DNA of 64,000 nucleotides. Source: CAUZWH01 sp965247665. GTDB taxonomy: Bacteria > Pseudomonadota > Alphaproteobacteria > SHVV01. This document shows positions 7,604 through 16,792 of this stretch, piece by piece. Position 1 is the first letter of the stretch. The number at the start of each line of letters is the position of its first letter. Made by a program: the position numbers and the translations under genes. The notes under the pieces were generated by a model. It did no database searches and was not told the origin of the DNA. It saw nothing but the letters and a program-made list of their open reading frames with translations. The stretch is taken from NCBI GenBank assembly GCA_965247665.1, contig CBDFHH010000004.1, positions 806,001 to 870,000 of the forward strand. Direction: 5' to 3'.

Positions 7604-8752
7604 CTAACCCGGGGTCGGCGCTTCGATCATGCGTTCGAGATAGTATCGGAGCTGGTGGTGGATCGGGCCTTCGGCGTGGCACATGCGGCCGGGCTCAAAC
7701 AGCTCGGAACTCATCGCCCGCTGCAATGACTCGATCATCTCGCGATCCTCGTCGAACACCTGCTTTTCCTGCGTGCGGTACTCGGCCATGCGTTCCTCGC
7801 GGCCCCCGATATCGGCCCACTCCGTCGGTAACAGCATGTAGACGATCAGCTTGGTCTTATCGATACCGAGCGGCCAGTAGGTCAGGCATTCGACGTTGTC
7901 GGCGTAATAGAACTGTTGGTAGTTCGGCGCCATGAAGCAGGCGGTCGCGAAATTGTAGGGCTTGTCCTTAAGCCACGGAATGTTGCGACCGAACATCAGC
8001 TTGTGACCGTTGGTGCGCGGCTCCATCGCGAAGAATGTGCCGTAACCGCCGCGCTTGCGATAGAAGTAATCGACATCCATATGCGCGGTTTTGTAGCTCA
8101 GTGTGTCGCGATGGATCGTGTCGATGTGGTACTTGTCCATCGCATTCTCGACCACGAGCTTCCAGTTGCAATTCAGCGTCGTTTCGAATTTCTCGAAGAC
8201 CGTCATCTGATCTTGTTGCATGAAGCCGAAATCGGCTTCGAAATCGGCGATGAAATCTTCCAGCGGCTCGCAATCCTTGTCGAAGTTGACGAACACCCAG
8301 CCGCGCCAGATGCCGAGATTGACGGCATCGAGGCGGCAACTCCCGGGGTCGAAGCCCGCGGCCTCCTTCATGTAGGGCGCGCCAATCAGTTTGCCCTCGA
8401 GGTCGTAGAGCCAGCCATGATAGGGGCAACTGAATTCCTGAGTGTTGCCGTCGCCGCTCGCGACCTCGACGCCGCGATGCTTGCAAACATTGGCGAAGGC
8501 GTTGAGCTGACCGGCATTGTCGCGGGTGATGATGATCGGTTCGTCAACGATGCGGAAGGTCATGAAGTCGCCGGGATCGGGTAATTCCTCGACGCGGGAG
8601 ATCGCCAGCCAATCCTTAAGGAAGATCTTCTCCTTTTCGGCGGCATATACTTCCGGGTCGCTGTAGATATAGCCCGGCGCATGGGTTGCCTGACGCACCG
8701 GCTTCATGGTCGCGGTGAAATCGCTTTCCTGAATCATCTCGGCGAGAGCCAT
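7604..8752 (-). CDS. Rieske-type aromatic ring-hydroxylating oxygenase, alpha subunit
   Basis: This 382-residue protein has an N-terminal Rieske [2Fe-2S] domain with ligands Cys90, His92, Cys109 and His112 (CKHRG and CPYHGW). The C-terminal catalytic domain has the mononuclear iron site ENAMDKYH with Asp206, His209 and His214, and a later aspartate in EDREMIESLQ. Such proteins oxygenate or demethylate small aromatic or quaternary-amine compounds and need a separate reductase, which is not visible here. It is divergent from the NMT1/THI5-type binding protein gene at 8926, which could import its substrate. The specific reaction cannot be assigned from sequence alone. Confidence 0.88.
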   Translation of the reverse strand: MALAEMIQESDFTATMKPVRQATHAPGYIYSDPEVYAAEKEKIFLKDWLAISRVEELPDPGDFMTFRIVDEPIIITRDNAGQLNAFANVCKHRGVEVASGDGNTQEFSCPYHGWLYDLEGKLIGAPYMKEAAGFDPGSCRLDAVNLGIWRGWVFVNFDKDCEPLEDFIADFEADFGFMQQDQMTVFEKFETTLNCNWKLVVENAMDKYHIDTIHRDTLSYKTAHMDVDYFYRKRGGYGTFFAMEPRTNGHKLMFGRNIPWLKDKPYNFATACFMAPNYQQFYYADNVECLTYWPLGIDKTKLIVYMLLPTEWADIGGREERMAEYRTQEKQVFDEDREMIESLQRAMSSELFEPGRMCHAEGPIHHQLRYYLERMIEAPTPG

Positions 8753-8925
8753 CGGCCACTCCTCGACATCGCGTGTCCTCAGCCGGCGACAGCCTAAATC
8801 ACGCGCCGCCGATATTCTACCTTGGGTGTCGTGACACCGCGAGCGCGAGCCGATAAGTTAGGGGTCGCACCCGCCTCGGGTGCACTTGGTTTGACCTGTT
8901 TCTATCTAAGGGAGGCAACCGACTT

Positions 8926-9945
8926 ATGCGAATCCTACGAACTCTAGGCGCCGTTTCGGCGGCTTTAACCGTCGCGTTCGTGGCCGGTCAGGCGGTCGCA
9001 GACACGTGCTCGCAGGGGCCGGAGACCAAGAAACTCACGGTCATGGCCGACTGGATTCCCTGGGCCAACCAGGGACCGATGTTCGCTGCCGCTAACAAGG
9101 GCTACTACGCCGACGAAGGCCTCGAGGTCGAGGTGATCTCGCCGGCCAACCCGGCCGACCCGATCAAGCTCGTGGCCCGCCAGCGCGTGCATCTGAGCAT
9201 GACTTACGTGCCGGAAGTGATGATCTCACAGGATACCGGCATTCCCGTGAAGTCGATGGCGGTGGCACTGCGTGTGCTGTCTTCCGGCTTGACGGTAATG
9301 CCCGACCAGGGCGTCAAGACGGTCGCCGACCTCAAGGGCAAGATCCTCGGTGTCGGGCCCAAGGCCGATGCGCAGGCGTTCCTCAACACGATCCTGACCA
9401 AAGCCGGTCTGACCAAGAAGGACGTCAAGATCGTCGACCCCGGCTTCGGCCACATCAACTTTCTGTTGTCGGGCAAGGTGGCCGCTGCGCACTCGCTGAA
9501 ATACGCCGAGCACATGATCATCGAGGAGGTCCAGGCCAAGGAGAACAAGCCGGAGCCGATCTTCTTCGCCTACAATGACTATGGCGTGCCCGATATGTAC
9601 TACCAGCTCTATGTCGGCAGCGACGACTGGGCCGAGAATAACCCCGGCGCCCTGTGCCGGTTCCTCCGTGCCACGGCGAAGGGCGCCGAGGCCTACTTCA
9701 ACACCGACTACCACAAAGAGCTGAACAAGTGGATCTTCAGCAAGAACGAGATCTTCTCGCTCGATCAGCACGCCGGCATGATGCGCGGCATCAAGACCCA
9801 CTGGAGAGATGCCGACGGCAAGTACTGGGTGCAGAAGGAGGATAGCTGGCGCGAAGCGCAGGAATGGGCGCTTAGGGAGAAGCTGATCTCCGTGCCGCCG
9901 CCCGCAGCGAACTACTTTACCAACGCCTACGTGCCGGATTCCTAA
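8926..9945 (+). CDS. ABC transporter substrate-binding protein, NMT1/THI5-like
   Basis: This 339-residue periplasmic protein has a clear signal peptide with cleavage near AVADT. The body has the SsuA/THI5 pattern: ADWIPWANQGPMFAAANKGY, GLEVEVI, and VADLKGKILGV. These proteins bind sulfonates, nitrate-like anions, riboflavin or thiamine-precursor pyrimidines. The start has GGGAGG nine bases upstream. No permease or ATPase gene is adjacent and a strong terminator follows, so it is a single-gene unit whose transporter lies elsewhere. Confidence 0.85.
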   Translation: MRILRTLGAVSAALTVAFVAGQAVADTCSQGPETKKLTVMADWIPWANQGPMFAAANKGYYADEGLEVEVISPANPADPIKLVARQRVHLSMTYVPEVMISQDTGIPVKSMAVALRVLSSGLTVMPDQGVKTVADLKGKILGVGPKADAQAFLNTILTKAGLTKKDVKIVDPGFGHINFLLSGKVAAAHSLKYAEHMIIEEVQAKENKPEPIFFAYNDYGVPDMYYQLYVGSDDWAENNPGALCRFLRATAKGAEAYFNTDYHKELNKWIFSKNEIFSLDQHAGMMRGIKTHWRDADGKYWVQKEDSWREAQEWALREKLISVPPPAANYFTNAYVPDS

Positions 9946-9968
9946 GCACTCCGGTCGCGCTATGCATC

Positions 9969-9997
9969 AGCGGGCCCTGCGGGGCTCGCTTTTTTTT
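9969..9997 (+). terminator. Rho-independent terminator
   Basis: AGCGGGCCC pairs with GGGCTCGCT (one G-U pair) around a 4-base loop, followed by eight T. It lies 24 bases after the binding-protein gene. Confidence 0.88.
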
Positions 9998-10054
9998 CAG
10001 GGTGGTAAAGGAAGGTGCGGCCCGTAGGGTTACCGGTCGGCTTTCGTCGAGAGG

Positions 10055-11992
10055 TCAGGGGCACCGCCGTCGTCCGTCGATGACGCCGCCCGGCGCACGA
10101 CGTCGGCAGCAGGGTTCGTACGGCCGGGAGGCGGATCGCAGGCGGGGCCAAGGAGCACGAGATATCCGCGGCAGGGCTTTGCCATCGAGCCCCGACCCTA
10201 GTCCCTGACGATGTGGATATCGACGACGGCGACACCACCCCGTTCGGCGACGTCGAGGGCGCGGCCGATCGCGGTCTCGAGCTCGTCGGGTTCGGTAATC
10301 GCCACGGCCGGAGGCCCTCGAGCGTCCCCGATGTGGATTCGACGACGGCGACCCCGCGGCGACGTCAGGGCGCGGCCGAGGCCGAGCTCGCGGGTGGTAA
10401 TCGATCTCGATCTCGGGATCTTCCATTCGCTGGCCGATCCATTTGTTGGCGACCGGCCGCCCGCGCGTTTCGGCGATACGCTCCTGGTGGCGCTCGTCAT
10501 TCATGTAGCTGCGGTTGTTGGCGATCAGCACGACCAGTGGCAGCCCGTGATGTACGGCGCTCCAGATCGCCGTGGCACCCATGGCGTGATCGCCGTCGCC
10601 CATGATCGCCACGGGGATACGACCGCTGCCGGCAAGTCCAAGCGCGATACCGACCGCGATTCCAGGTCCTGAGCCGACGCCGGCACCGCCGTCACGCCCG
10701 AGATAGTCGAGCGGGCCGCCGAAATCGCAGGTCGCTGCCGGCCAGTCGAGAGAGAGCTGGGTCAGACACAGCTCGCGGTCGCCGCGAGCGCGATCGAGCG
10801 CTTCGGCGATGTCGAATTGAGTGATTGCGCCGTGCAGATCGACTTCGATTTCGGCCGCCGTTTCGTTCGTCGTCCACCAGACATGCTGCGGCGGTGTGGC
10901 GCCGATGCGATCGATCGCAGCAATGAGGTCACTCACCAGGGCTTCGGTCGGGCAAGCGATCGTGATATCGGCCGGCGCCAAGCCCTGGTGGTCGGCGCCT
11001 GGCGCCTTATGAGCGTAGGCATCGTAGGAGCAGTGGACGATCCGGGTGTTGTCGATGTCGACTTTGGCGAGCTTTAGGGTGCCTGCCAGATCGAGCCAGT
11101 CGAGGCTGACAATCGCGTCGGCCGCCGCCAGCAATCCGGCCGCTGCGCCGCCCATGAAAAAGGTCGGCGGAGCGACATGAAGGGGATGTCGGGTAGGAAA
11201 GGCGGCGGCAACCTTGAGGTCCGTCAGCACCGGTGCATTCAGGCGCTCGGCGAGGGCGATGCGGTCGTGCCAACCATCCTCGGAGCGTGACACCCGGCCG
11301 GCGAGAATGAGCGGCCGCTTGGCGGCCGACAGCATGGCCGCGATCGCGCCGACGGTTTCCCGCGACGGCGCCGGCGGACGACCCGGTTGGAAACGGGCGA
11401 CATCGGGAAAGGCGACGCCGTTCGCGAGCTCGCTTTCCTGCAGGTCGATGTCGAGGCAGATATAGACCGGCCCGGCGGGGGCGGTGTTGGCGAGCATATT
11501 GGCGCGGAGCACCGATTCGAGCGCGGCCGGAACGGAGGCTGGCTGATCGTCCCACTTGGTGAACCCGCGTATCAGCGATCCCTGATCTTGGCTGGTGTGA
11601 ATCCAGTCGATCCACGGCCGGCGCCGGTCGGCGGCGATCGGGCCGGTGGCGCCCAGTACCAGGACCGGTGCGCGGTCGCACCAAGCGTCGAAAATCGCCA
11701 TTGAGGCGTGCATCAAACCGACATTGCTGTGCAGGGCGGCGGCCATCGGCTTTTCGGTGACCTTGGCATAGCCGTGAGCGATGGCGACGGCGTGCTCCTC
11801 GTGCAATGTGACCACCATCGCCGGCTGCTCGTTGCCGAGGTAGTTGACGATGCTGTCGTGCAAGCCCCTGTAGCTGGCGCCGGGCACCAGGCTGACATAA
11901 GGGATTTTGAGCCGGCGCAGCAACTCGGCGACGGCGTCGCTCCCCCAGCCGAGCTGCGGGTTGCCGAGATCGGCGGGCTGTTCGCGTTTCAT
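10055..11992 (-). CDS. Thiamine pyrophosphate-dependent enzyme (acetolactate synthase-like), 3' end disrupted
   Basis: The first 520 residues or so are a normal TPP enzyme of the IlvB type: N-terminal pyrimidine domain with the activating glutamate in TLHEEHAVAIAHGYAK, a central domain, and the PP domain with GDGDHAMGATAIW and the metal ligands near VLIANN. After EDPEIEIDY the frame becomes arginine-rich nonsense to 10055. The expected C-terminus, ELETAIGRALDVAERGG then VVDIHIVRD, is found in another frame ending at 10198, so at least one frameshift lies near 10400. The region also carries a decayed duplicate (10209-10281 and 10330-10391). The ATG overlaps the stop of the DehI-like gene. The substrate, a 2-oxo acid, is unknown. 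Confidence 0.75.
   Translation of the reverse strand: MKREQPADLGNPQLGWGSDAVAELLRRLKIPYVSLVPGASYRGLHDSIVNYLGNEQPAMVVTLHEEHAVAIAHGYAKVTEKPMAAALHSNVGLMHASMAIFDAWCDRAPVLVLGATGPIAADRRRPWIDWIHTSQDQGSLIRGFTKWDDQPASVPAALESVLRANMLANTAPAGPVYICLDIDLQESELANGVAFPDVARFQPGRPPAPSRETVGAIAAMLSAAKRPLILAGRVSRSEDGWHDRIALAERLNAPVLTDLKVAAAFPTRHPLHVAPPTFFMGGAAAGLLAAADAIVSLDWLDLAGTLKLAKVDIDNTRIVHCSYDAYAHKAPGADHQGLAPADITIACPTEALVSDLIAAIDRIGATPPQHVWWTTNETAAEIEVDLHGAITQFDIAEALDRARGDRELCLTQLSLDWPAATCDFGGPLDYLGRDGGAGVGSGPGIAVGIALGLAGSGRIPVAIMGDGDHAMGATAIWSAVHHGLPLVVLIANNRSYMNDERHQERIAETRGRPVANKWIGQRMEDPEIEIDYHPRARPRPRPDVAAGSPSSNPHRGRSRASGRGDYRTRRARDRDRPRPRRRRTGWCRRRRYPHRQGLGSGLDGKALPRISRAPWPRLRSASRPYEPCCRRRAPGGVIDGRRRCP
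10209..10391. repeat. Imperfect duplication in the TPP enzyme 3' end
   Basis: 10209-10281 and 10330-10391 share the order GATGTGGAT, TCGACGACGGCGAC, GGCGACGTC, AGGGCGCGGCCGA and CGAGCTCG, about 120 bases apart. The second copy lacks several bases, which changes frame. It is either a decayed tandem duplication or an assembly artefact. Confidence 0.6.
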
Positions 11993-12819
11993 GGGGTTTC
12001 CGGTGACAGTGCAGCGTCCAATAGCAGGCCTGTGACCAGCATTGCCGCGACCAATTCGCGAAACCGGGTAATGATCGCGCTCACTGATTCGCAGAGCGCT
12101 TCGGGTTGGTGTTGGCCGTGATCATCGTCCTTGATCAATGCCGACGCTGCTCGTGCGGCCTGATCGTGCAGCGCGGCGCTTCGGCGGGCGATCACTCCGT
12201 TTTCGAACCATGGCGCAAGCGCGCCCGCGATCAGCGCGACAAAACCCGGCCAATGGGCGAGATGACGATAGATGCCGGGAACGATCGCAGCTCCGTCGCG
12301 CAGCACAGCTCCGCTCAACTCGGTAACCAACCCGCTGAGCTCCGCACCCATCACCGCGGGGTCGATCAAGGGCGGGAGTGTATAGGGTGGGATCGGCACA
12401 CGTTGCGGGGCTTCCGCCGGCGCAGACAGCTTCACCCGACGCGCCAGCCCGACTTTCAGCAGCGCCACCACGATCGCGGTCGCGCGATTGCTCGCGTTGT
12501 AGTGCACCAGGATCGTACGAATCGTCGCTAATTCCGGTGCCTCGACGCCGGCCTTGGCCAATTCGCCGCGACCGAAAGGTGGTAGCAGCGCTGTGCCCGG
12601 ATCGAGCGCGGCGCCGGCCTGCTCGATCGCACCGCCGACATAACCCGGCCGTACAAGCTGCCACGCCCAGGCCAGCGCGCCGGGTTCCGCTGCCAGGGTT
12701 TGAAACAGCAGGTTGATCGCCGGCCGACCCGTCACCTCGCGAATATCGGCATAAAGCGGCACGACGTCGCGGTCGGCGACGGCCTCGGAAATCTCGTGAA
12801 ATTGCAGCGTGCCCCGCAT
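11989..12819 (-). CDS. DehI-like (group I 2-haloacid dehalogenase family) protein
   Basis: This is a 276-residue, largely helical protein built of two similar halves. It matches my memory of Pseudomonas DehI over LYADIREVTGRPAINLL, a VHYNASN segment, and TLPPLIDPAVMGAEL, GIYRHLAHWPGF. The DehI catalytic aspartate and an active-site asparagine correspond to Asp153 (LID) and Asn108 here, so activity is plausible. DehI hydrolyses 2-haloacids with inversion, but most distant members are uncharacterised. An ATG at 12819 with GAGG upstream is preferred over a longer frame. Its stop overlaps the TPP-enzyme start, indicating one operon. Confidence 0.65.
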   Translation of the reverse strand: MRGTLQFHEISEAVADRDVVPLYADIREVTGRPAINLLFQTLAAEPGALAWAWQLVRPGYVGGAIEQAGAALDPGTALLPPFGRGELAKAGVEAPELATIRTILVHYNASNRATAIVVALLKVGLARRVKLSAPAEAPQRVPIPPYTLPPLIDPAVMGAELSGLVTELSGAVLRDGAAIVPGIYRHLAHWPGFVALIAGALAPWFENGVIARRSAALHDQAARAASALIKDDDHGQHQPEALCESVSAIITRFRELVAAMLVTGLLLDAALSPETP

Positions 12820-12976
12820 CGATGCCTCACGGTTTGGTGTCGACCTTACCACTCGGCCGAGTAGCCGCGGTCACGTACTGCGGGTCTAGACTAAACCGCA
12901 GGCCGGTTCCGGTATTGGCCGAAACGGTGTGTGGTAGTATCGGAGCGACACCGGCACCGCATCCCGGGAGGATTCC

Positions 12977-14650
12977 TTGAGCCTGGACTTGAAGATAACC
13001 GGCGGCACGATCGTCGACGGCACCGGCGGCGACCGCTTCGCCGGTGATGTCGGGGTCAAGGAGGGGCGCATCGCCGCGGTCGGCCGTATCGAGGGAGAAG
13101 CGGTGCGGACGATCAACGCCGCGGGCCGAATCGTCGCGCCGGGCTTTATCGACATCCATACTCACTATGACGCTCAGATCGTGTGGGATCCGTCGCTTTC
13201 GATCTCGCCCTGGCATGGGGTGACGTCGGTGGTGATGGGCAATTGCGGGTTCTCGATCGCGCCAACCCGGCAACACCAGCGCGACTTGATCTTGCGTACG
13301 CTTGAACGAGTCGAGGGCATGAGCCTGGCGGCCTTACGAACCGGGGTGGGGGACGAATTTCCGCTGCACAGCTTCGCCGCCTATCTCGAGGCCATCGAAG
13401 CGCGCGGGACGCTGATCAATGTCGGTTTCTATGTCGGCCATACGCCGGTTCGGCTTTACGTCATGGGTGAGGAAGCGGTCAAGCGCGAAGCCAACGCCGA
13501 CGAGATTGCCGAAATGCGCCGTATTGTGCGTGAGGCGCGCGAGGCCGGTGCGTTCGGCTTCACGACCTCATTGTCGCGCACGCAGCATGCCTATGACGGC
13601 CATCCGATCCCGAGCCGGCTCGCGACCTTCGAGGAAATCGACGCGTTGTTTGCAGGGCTGGCCGAAGGCGGCGGCGGCTCCTCCCAAGCGTCGATAGGGC
13701 GGCTGGAATGGCTCGATGAGTTCGCGACGATTGCCAAGCGCCACGGCATCACGTTCACCTGGACCGCGTTGCTGTCGGACGTTGATGGGCGGGGCTCACA
13801 CCGACCGCTGATCGAGCAGGCGCACCGGTTGCTGGCCGACGATTATCCGGTCGTGCCGCAGACCTCGCCGCTTGCCCAGGAATTCGAGTTCACCTTCGAC
13901 TATCCGCTGCCGTGGGAGCGCTGCAACTGGATCAAGCCGCTGCTCAAGGCCAAGCCGGAGGAACGCGCCGCGCTGTGGCGGGATCCGGACTTCGTCGCCA
14001 GTTTCCGTAACGAGAAGCTAACCGGCTTCGACGCGTCGCTGATCGGCTGGGAGCAGCGTACGGTGATTGCCGAAGCGCCGCACGACGCCGCGCTGAGCGA
14101 ACGCAACCTCGCCGCTGTCGCCGAGGAACGTGGTGTCGACCCGTTCGATCTCGCGGTCGAGCTGAGCGTCGAAAGCGAGCTGGGCACGCGGTTCCGGCTG
14201 CCGGTACTCAACTTCCGCGAGGATGAGATCGCCGAAATCCTGCGCGAACCGGTCGGCGTGATCGCTTTCTCTGATGCAGGCGCGCATGCAAGCCAGTTGT
14301 GCAACGCGCACTACACGACCAATGTGCTTGAGCATTGGGTGCGCGAAACCGGTACTTTGACGCTCGAGCAGGGGGTCCATGCACTGACCGGCCGCCCCGC
14401 CGAAGTCGTAGGTCTCGACGATCGCGGCCGCATCGCCAAGGGTCTCGCGGCCGACCTCGTGGTCTTCGATGCCGACACGATCAAGGCGACGCCGCTGCGC
14501 CGGGTCCATGACCTGCCTGCGGGCGCCGATCGCATAATCTGCGAAGCGCCGGGGATGGACACGGTGATCGTCAACGGCACCGTGATCCGCCAAGGCGGCC
14601 AAGACGTTGCCGGCGACGCTTTGCCCGGCCGCATGCTCCGGCGACCATAA
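12977..14650 (+). CDS. D-aminoacylase-family amidohydrolase
   Basis: This 557-residue member of the N-acyl-D-amino-acid deacylase group of the amidohydrolase superfamily starts with TTG, supported by CGGGAGGA. Features are the N-terminal beta-sandwich strand LKITGGTIVDGTGG, the metal-binding IDIHTHYDAQ, the bridging cysteine in MGNCGFSIAP, a late SDAGAH with the catalytic aspartate, and the second sandwich part ending AADLVVFDADTI. The length fits. The product would be a D-amino acid or a related amide hydrolysis product. The upstream dehalogenase-like gene is divergent. Confidence 0.85.
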   Translation: MSLDLKITGGTIVDGTGGDRFAGDVGVKEGRIAAVGRIEGEAVRTINAAGRIVAPGFIDIHTHYDAQIVWDPSLSISPWHGVTSVVMGNCGFSIAPTRQHQRDLILRTLERVEGMSLAALRTGVGDEFPLHSFAAYLEAIEARGTLINVGFYVGHTPVRLYVMGEEAVKREANADEIAEMRRIVREAREAGAFGFTTSLSRTQHAYDGHPIPSRLATFEEIDALFAGLAEGGGGSSQASIGRLEWLDEFATIAKRHGITFTWTALLSDVDGRGSHRPLIEQAHRLLADDYPVVPQTSPLAQEFEFTFDYPLPWERCNWIKPLLKAKPEERAALWRDPDFVASFRNEKLTGFDASLIGWEQRTVIAEAPHDAALSERNLAAVAEERGVDPFDLAVELSVESELGTRFRLPVLNFREDEIAEILREPVGVIAFSDAGAHASQLCNAHYTTNVLEHWVRETGTLTLEQGVHALTGRPAEVVGLDDRGRIAKGLAADLVVFDADTIKATPLRRVHDLPAGADRIICEAPGMDTVIVNGTVIRQGGQDVAGDALPGRMLRRP

Positions 14651-15135
14651 ACCGGGCTGGTGACGACGACAGGGTTGCGGTCTCAGTCGGGCGTCGTCGA
14701 ACCCAGGCGGCGGCAGGTGTGCTGGAGGAATCAGCAACCGAACTCGAGCGAAACCCGGTCGGCCCAGCTGCGGGCCTCGGAGAAGACCGCACGGCGCAAT
14801 TATTCCGACATCTATCGTATCTCGGACGGCGATCTCGTCGCCCGTGGTCTTGGCTTCGGCTATGGCTCGCGCCACGGTCGGCGCGAAATCTCCGAGTTCC
14901 CGTTTGGCCGGACTTTCCGCCGCAGCGGGCGAGCTCAGGCACATGCACTTGGTATCGACAAGCCGACTCTGTGCGATCCACCGTCGCGAGCGGATCTTGG
15001 TTGGCGCCGCCGTCGGCCGGGCAAGCGGAGGCCGACGGGCGCTTTCACGACGCCACGGTCGCCCTGATTCGCGCGACACGCTAACCTAGCTCCGGGTACG
15101 AGAGCAGCCGCCTGCGCTGGAACGGGGAATGGGAG
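14651..15135. other. 485-base gap with possible coding remnant
   Basis: On the minus strand a frame around 14800-14950 reads plausible protein (ELGDFAPTVARAIAEAKTTG, then DEIAVRDTIDVGI) but lacks a start or support on either side and I do not recognise it. It may be a decayed gene. Plus-strand frames look like noise. Confidence 0.3.
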
Positions 15136-15879
15136 ATGCGGCGCTTCGAGGGCAAAGTCGCCTTTATCAGCGGCGCCGGCAGCGGCATAGGCCTCGCCGC
15201 GGCGCGACGGATCGCGCAGGAGGGCGGGCAGGTCGTGTGCGGCGTCGAAACCGTGGCGCAGCGCACGGCGACGGGCGAGCTTGCCAGCGTCGTGATCGAC
15301 GTCGCTGATGAGGAGAGTTGGCGTGCGGCGATCGAGCGGACGGTCGCCGACCATGGCGGTCTCGACGTGCTGGTGTGCTGCGCTGGTATCCTGCGCAAGG
15401 GAACGGCCGAAGACACCAGCCTGGAAGTGTGGAGCCGGGTTCTCGGGATCAATCTCAACGGCGTCTTCCTCGGCGCCCGCCACGCGATCCCGGAGATGCG
15501 CAAGCGCGGCGGCGGTGCGATCGTCAACATCTCGTCGCTCAACGGGATCCGCGGTACACCCGGCGCGCTGGCCTATGCGGCGTCCAAAGGTGGCGTCGTG
15601 GCGCTGACGATGTCGATGGCGCTCGACCATGCAGGTGAGAACATCCGCGTCAACTGCATATGCCCGGGATCGGTACATACGCCGATGGTGCAGGCCGTCT
15701 ATGCCGAAACCCCGGACCCCGAAGCCGCTCGTCAGGCGCGCATTGCGATGCACCCCCTGGGCCGCGACGGCGCGCCCGGGGACATTGCTGCGGCGATCGC
15801 CTTCCTTGCTTCCGACGATGCCAGCTTCATGACCGGCCAGACGATGGCCGTCGACGGCGGCCGCAGCGTGGTGGGGTAG
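15136..15879 (+). CDS. SDR-family oxidoreductase (copy 1)
   Basis: This 247-residue classical short-chain dehydrogenase has the dinucleotide motif SGAGSGIG, the NAG-like CCAGIL, catalytic serine in NISSLNG, YAASK for Tyr/Lys, and the C-terminal MTGQTMAVDGG. The acidic residue after strand 2 (GVETV) suggests NAD rather than NADP, which is inference. It is 2 bases upstream of a close paralogue. The ribosome site GGGGAATGGGAG precedes the ATG. The substrate is unknown. Confidence 0.88.
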   Translation: MRRFEGKVAFISGAGSGIGLAAARRIAQEGGQVVCGVETVAQRTATGELASVVIDVADEESWRAAIERTVADHGGLDVLVCCAGILRKGTAEDTSLEVWSRVLGINLNGVFLGARHAIPEMRKRGGGAIVNISSLNGIRGTPGALAYAASKGGVVALTMSMALDHAGENIRVNCICPGSVHTPMVQAVYAETPDPEAARQARIAMHPLGRDGAPGDIAAAIAFLASDDASFMTGQTMAVDGGRSVVG

Positions 15880-15881
15880 CC

Positions 15882-16622
15882 GTGCGGTTTCGCGAGCGCG
15901 TCGCGCTGATCACCGGTGCCGCCACCGGAATCGGCCGGGCTACGGCGCAACGTCTTGCCGAGGAAGGCGCGACCGTGGTGTGCGGTATCGAATCGGAGGC
16001 GCAGGCGAACGCGCTTGGCAAGCTGGGCCGGCAGATCCTCGATGTGCGCGAGCCGGAGAGCTGGCGTATCGCGGTCGAACGCATCGTCGCCGAGCACGGC
16101 GGTGTCGACGTGCTGGTCAACAATGCCGGCATCCGCCCGCCCGGTACCGCCGAACGGGTCTCGCGCGCAGCGTGGGACGAGACCATAGCCGTTAACCTCA
16201 CGGGTACATTCCTCGGCTGTCGCGAGGTGATACCCGTCATGCGCCGGCGTGGCGGCGGGGCCATCGTCAACGTCGCATCGTTCAACGGCATTCGCGCGGT
16301 GCAAGGGGTGATCGCGTACTCCGCGTCGAAGGGCGGTGTCGTCGCGCTGACGATGTCGATGGCGCTCGACCATGCGAAGGACAAGATCCGTGTCAACTGT
16401 GTGTGCCCGGGGATGGTCGATACGCCAATGTCACGCCATGCGTTCGATCACGCCGACGATCCCGCGGCAGCCTTTCAGGCGATGTGTGACAGGCACCCGA
16501 TCGGTCGGATCGGCGAGCCCGAGGAGATTGCGAGCGTGATCGCCTACCTCGCGAGTTGCGACGCCGACTTCATGACCGGCCAGGCGGTCGCGGCGGATGG
16601 CGGCCGCACGGTCGCGGGGTAA
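15882..16622 (+). CDS. SDR-family oxidoreductase (copy 2)
   Basis: This 246-residue paralogue of the preceding gene starts with GTG two bases after its stop. It has TGAATGIG, NNAGIRPPG, NVASFNG, YSASKGG and MTGQAVAADGG. The two share the same architecture and several identical blocks such as GVVALTMSMALDHA, so this is a tandem duplication that has diverged. The pair may act on stereoisomers or consecutive intermediates, or form a heterotetramer; nothing in the sequence decides this. Confidence 0.87.
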   Translation: MRFRERVALITGAATGIGRATAQRLAEEGATVVCGIESEAQANALGKLGRQILDVREPESWRIAVERIVAEHGGVDVLVNNAGIRPPGTAERVSRAAWDETIAVNLTGTFLGCREVIPVMRRRGGGAIVNVASFNGIRAVQGVIAYSASKGGVVALTMSMALDHAKDKIRVNCVCPGMVDTPMSRHAFDHADDPAAAFQAMCDRHPIGRIGEPEEIASVIAYLASCDADFMTGQAVAADGGRTVAG

Positions 16623-16792
16623 CGACCCGCGCAACCGGGCTCGGAAGGGCATTTCAGCGGCCGGCACGGCAACCTGGTTCGTTGGCAGATTGATGCGGCC
16701 GCCCGACAGGGTGGGGCCGGCAGTCCGAGTGGTTAAAATGCGCCAGCTCACCTAATAAACCCGGACCACCTTCACGGAGGCACTCCAGGGTC

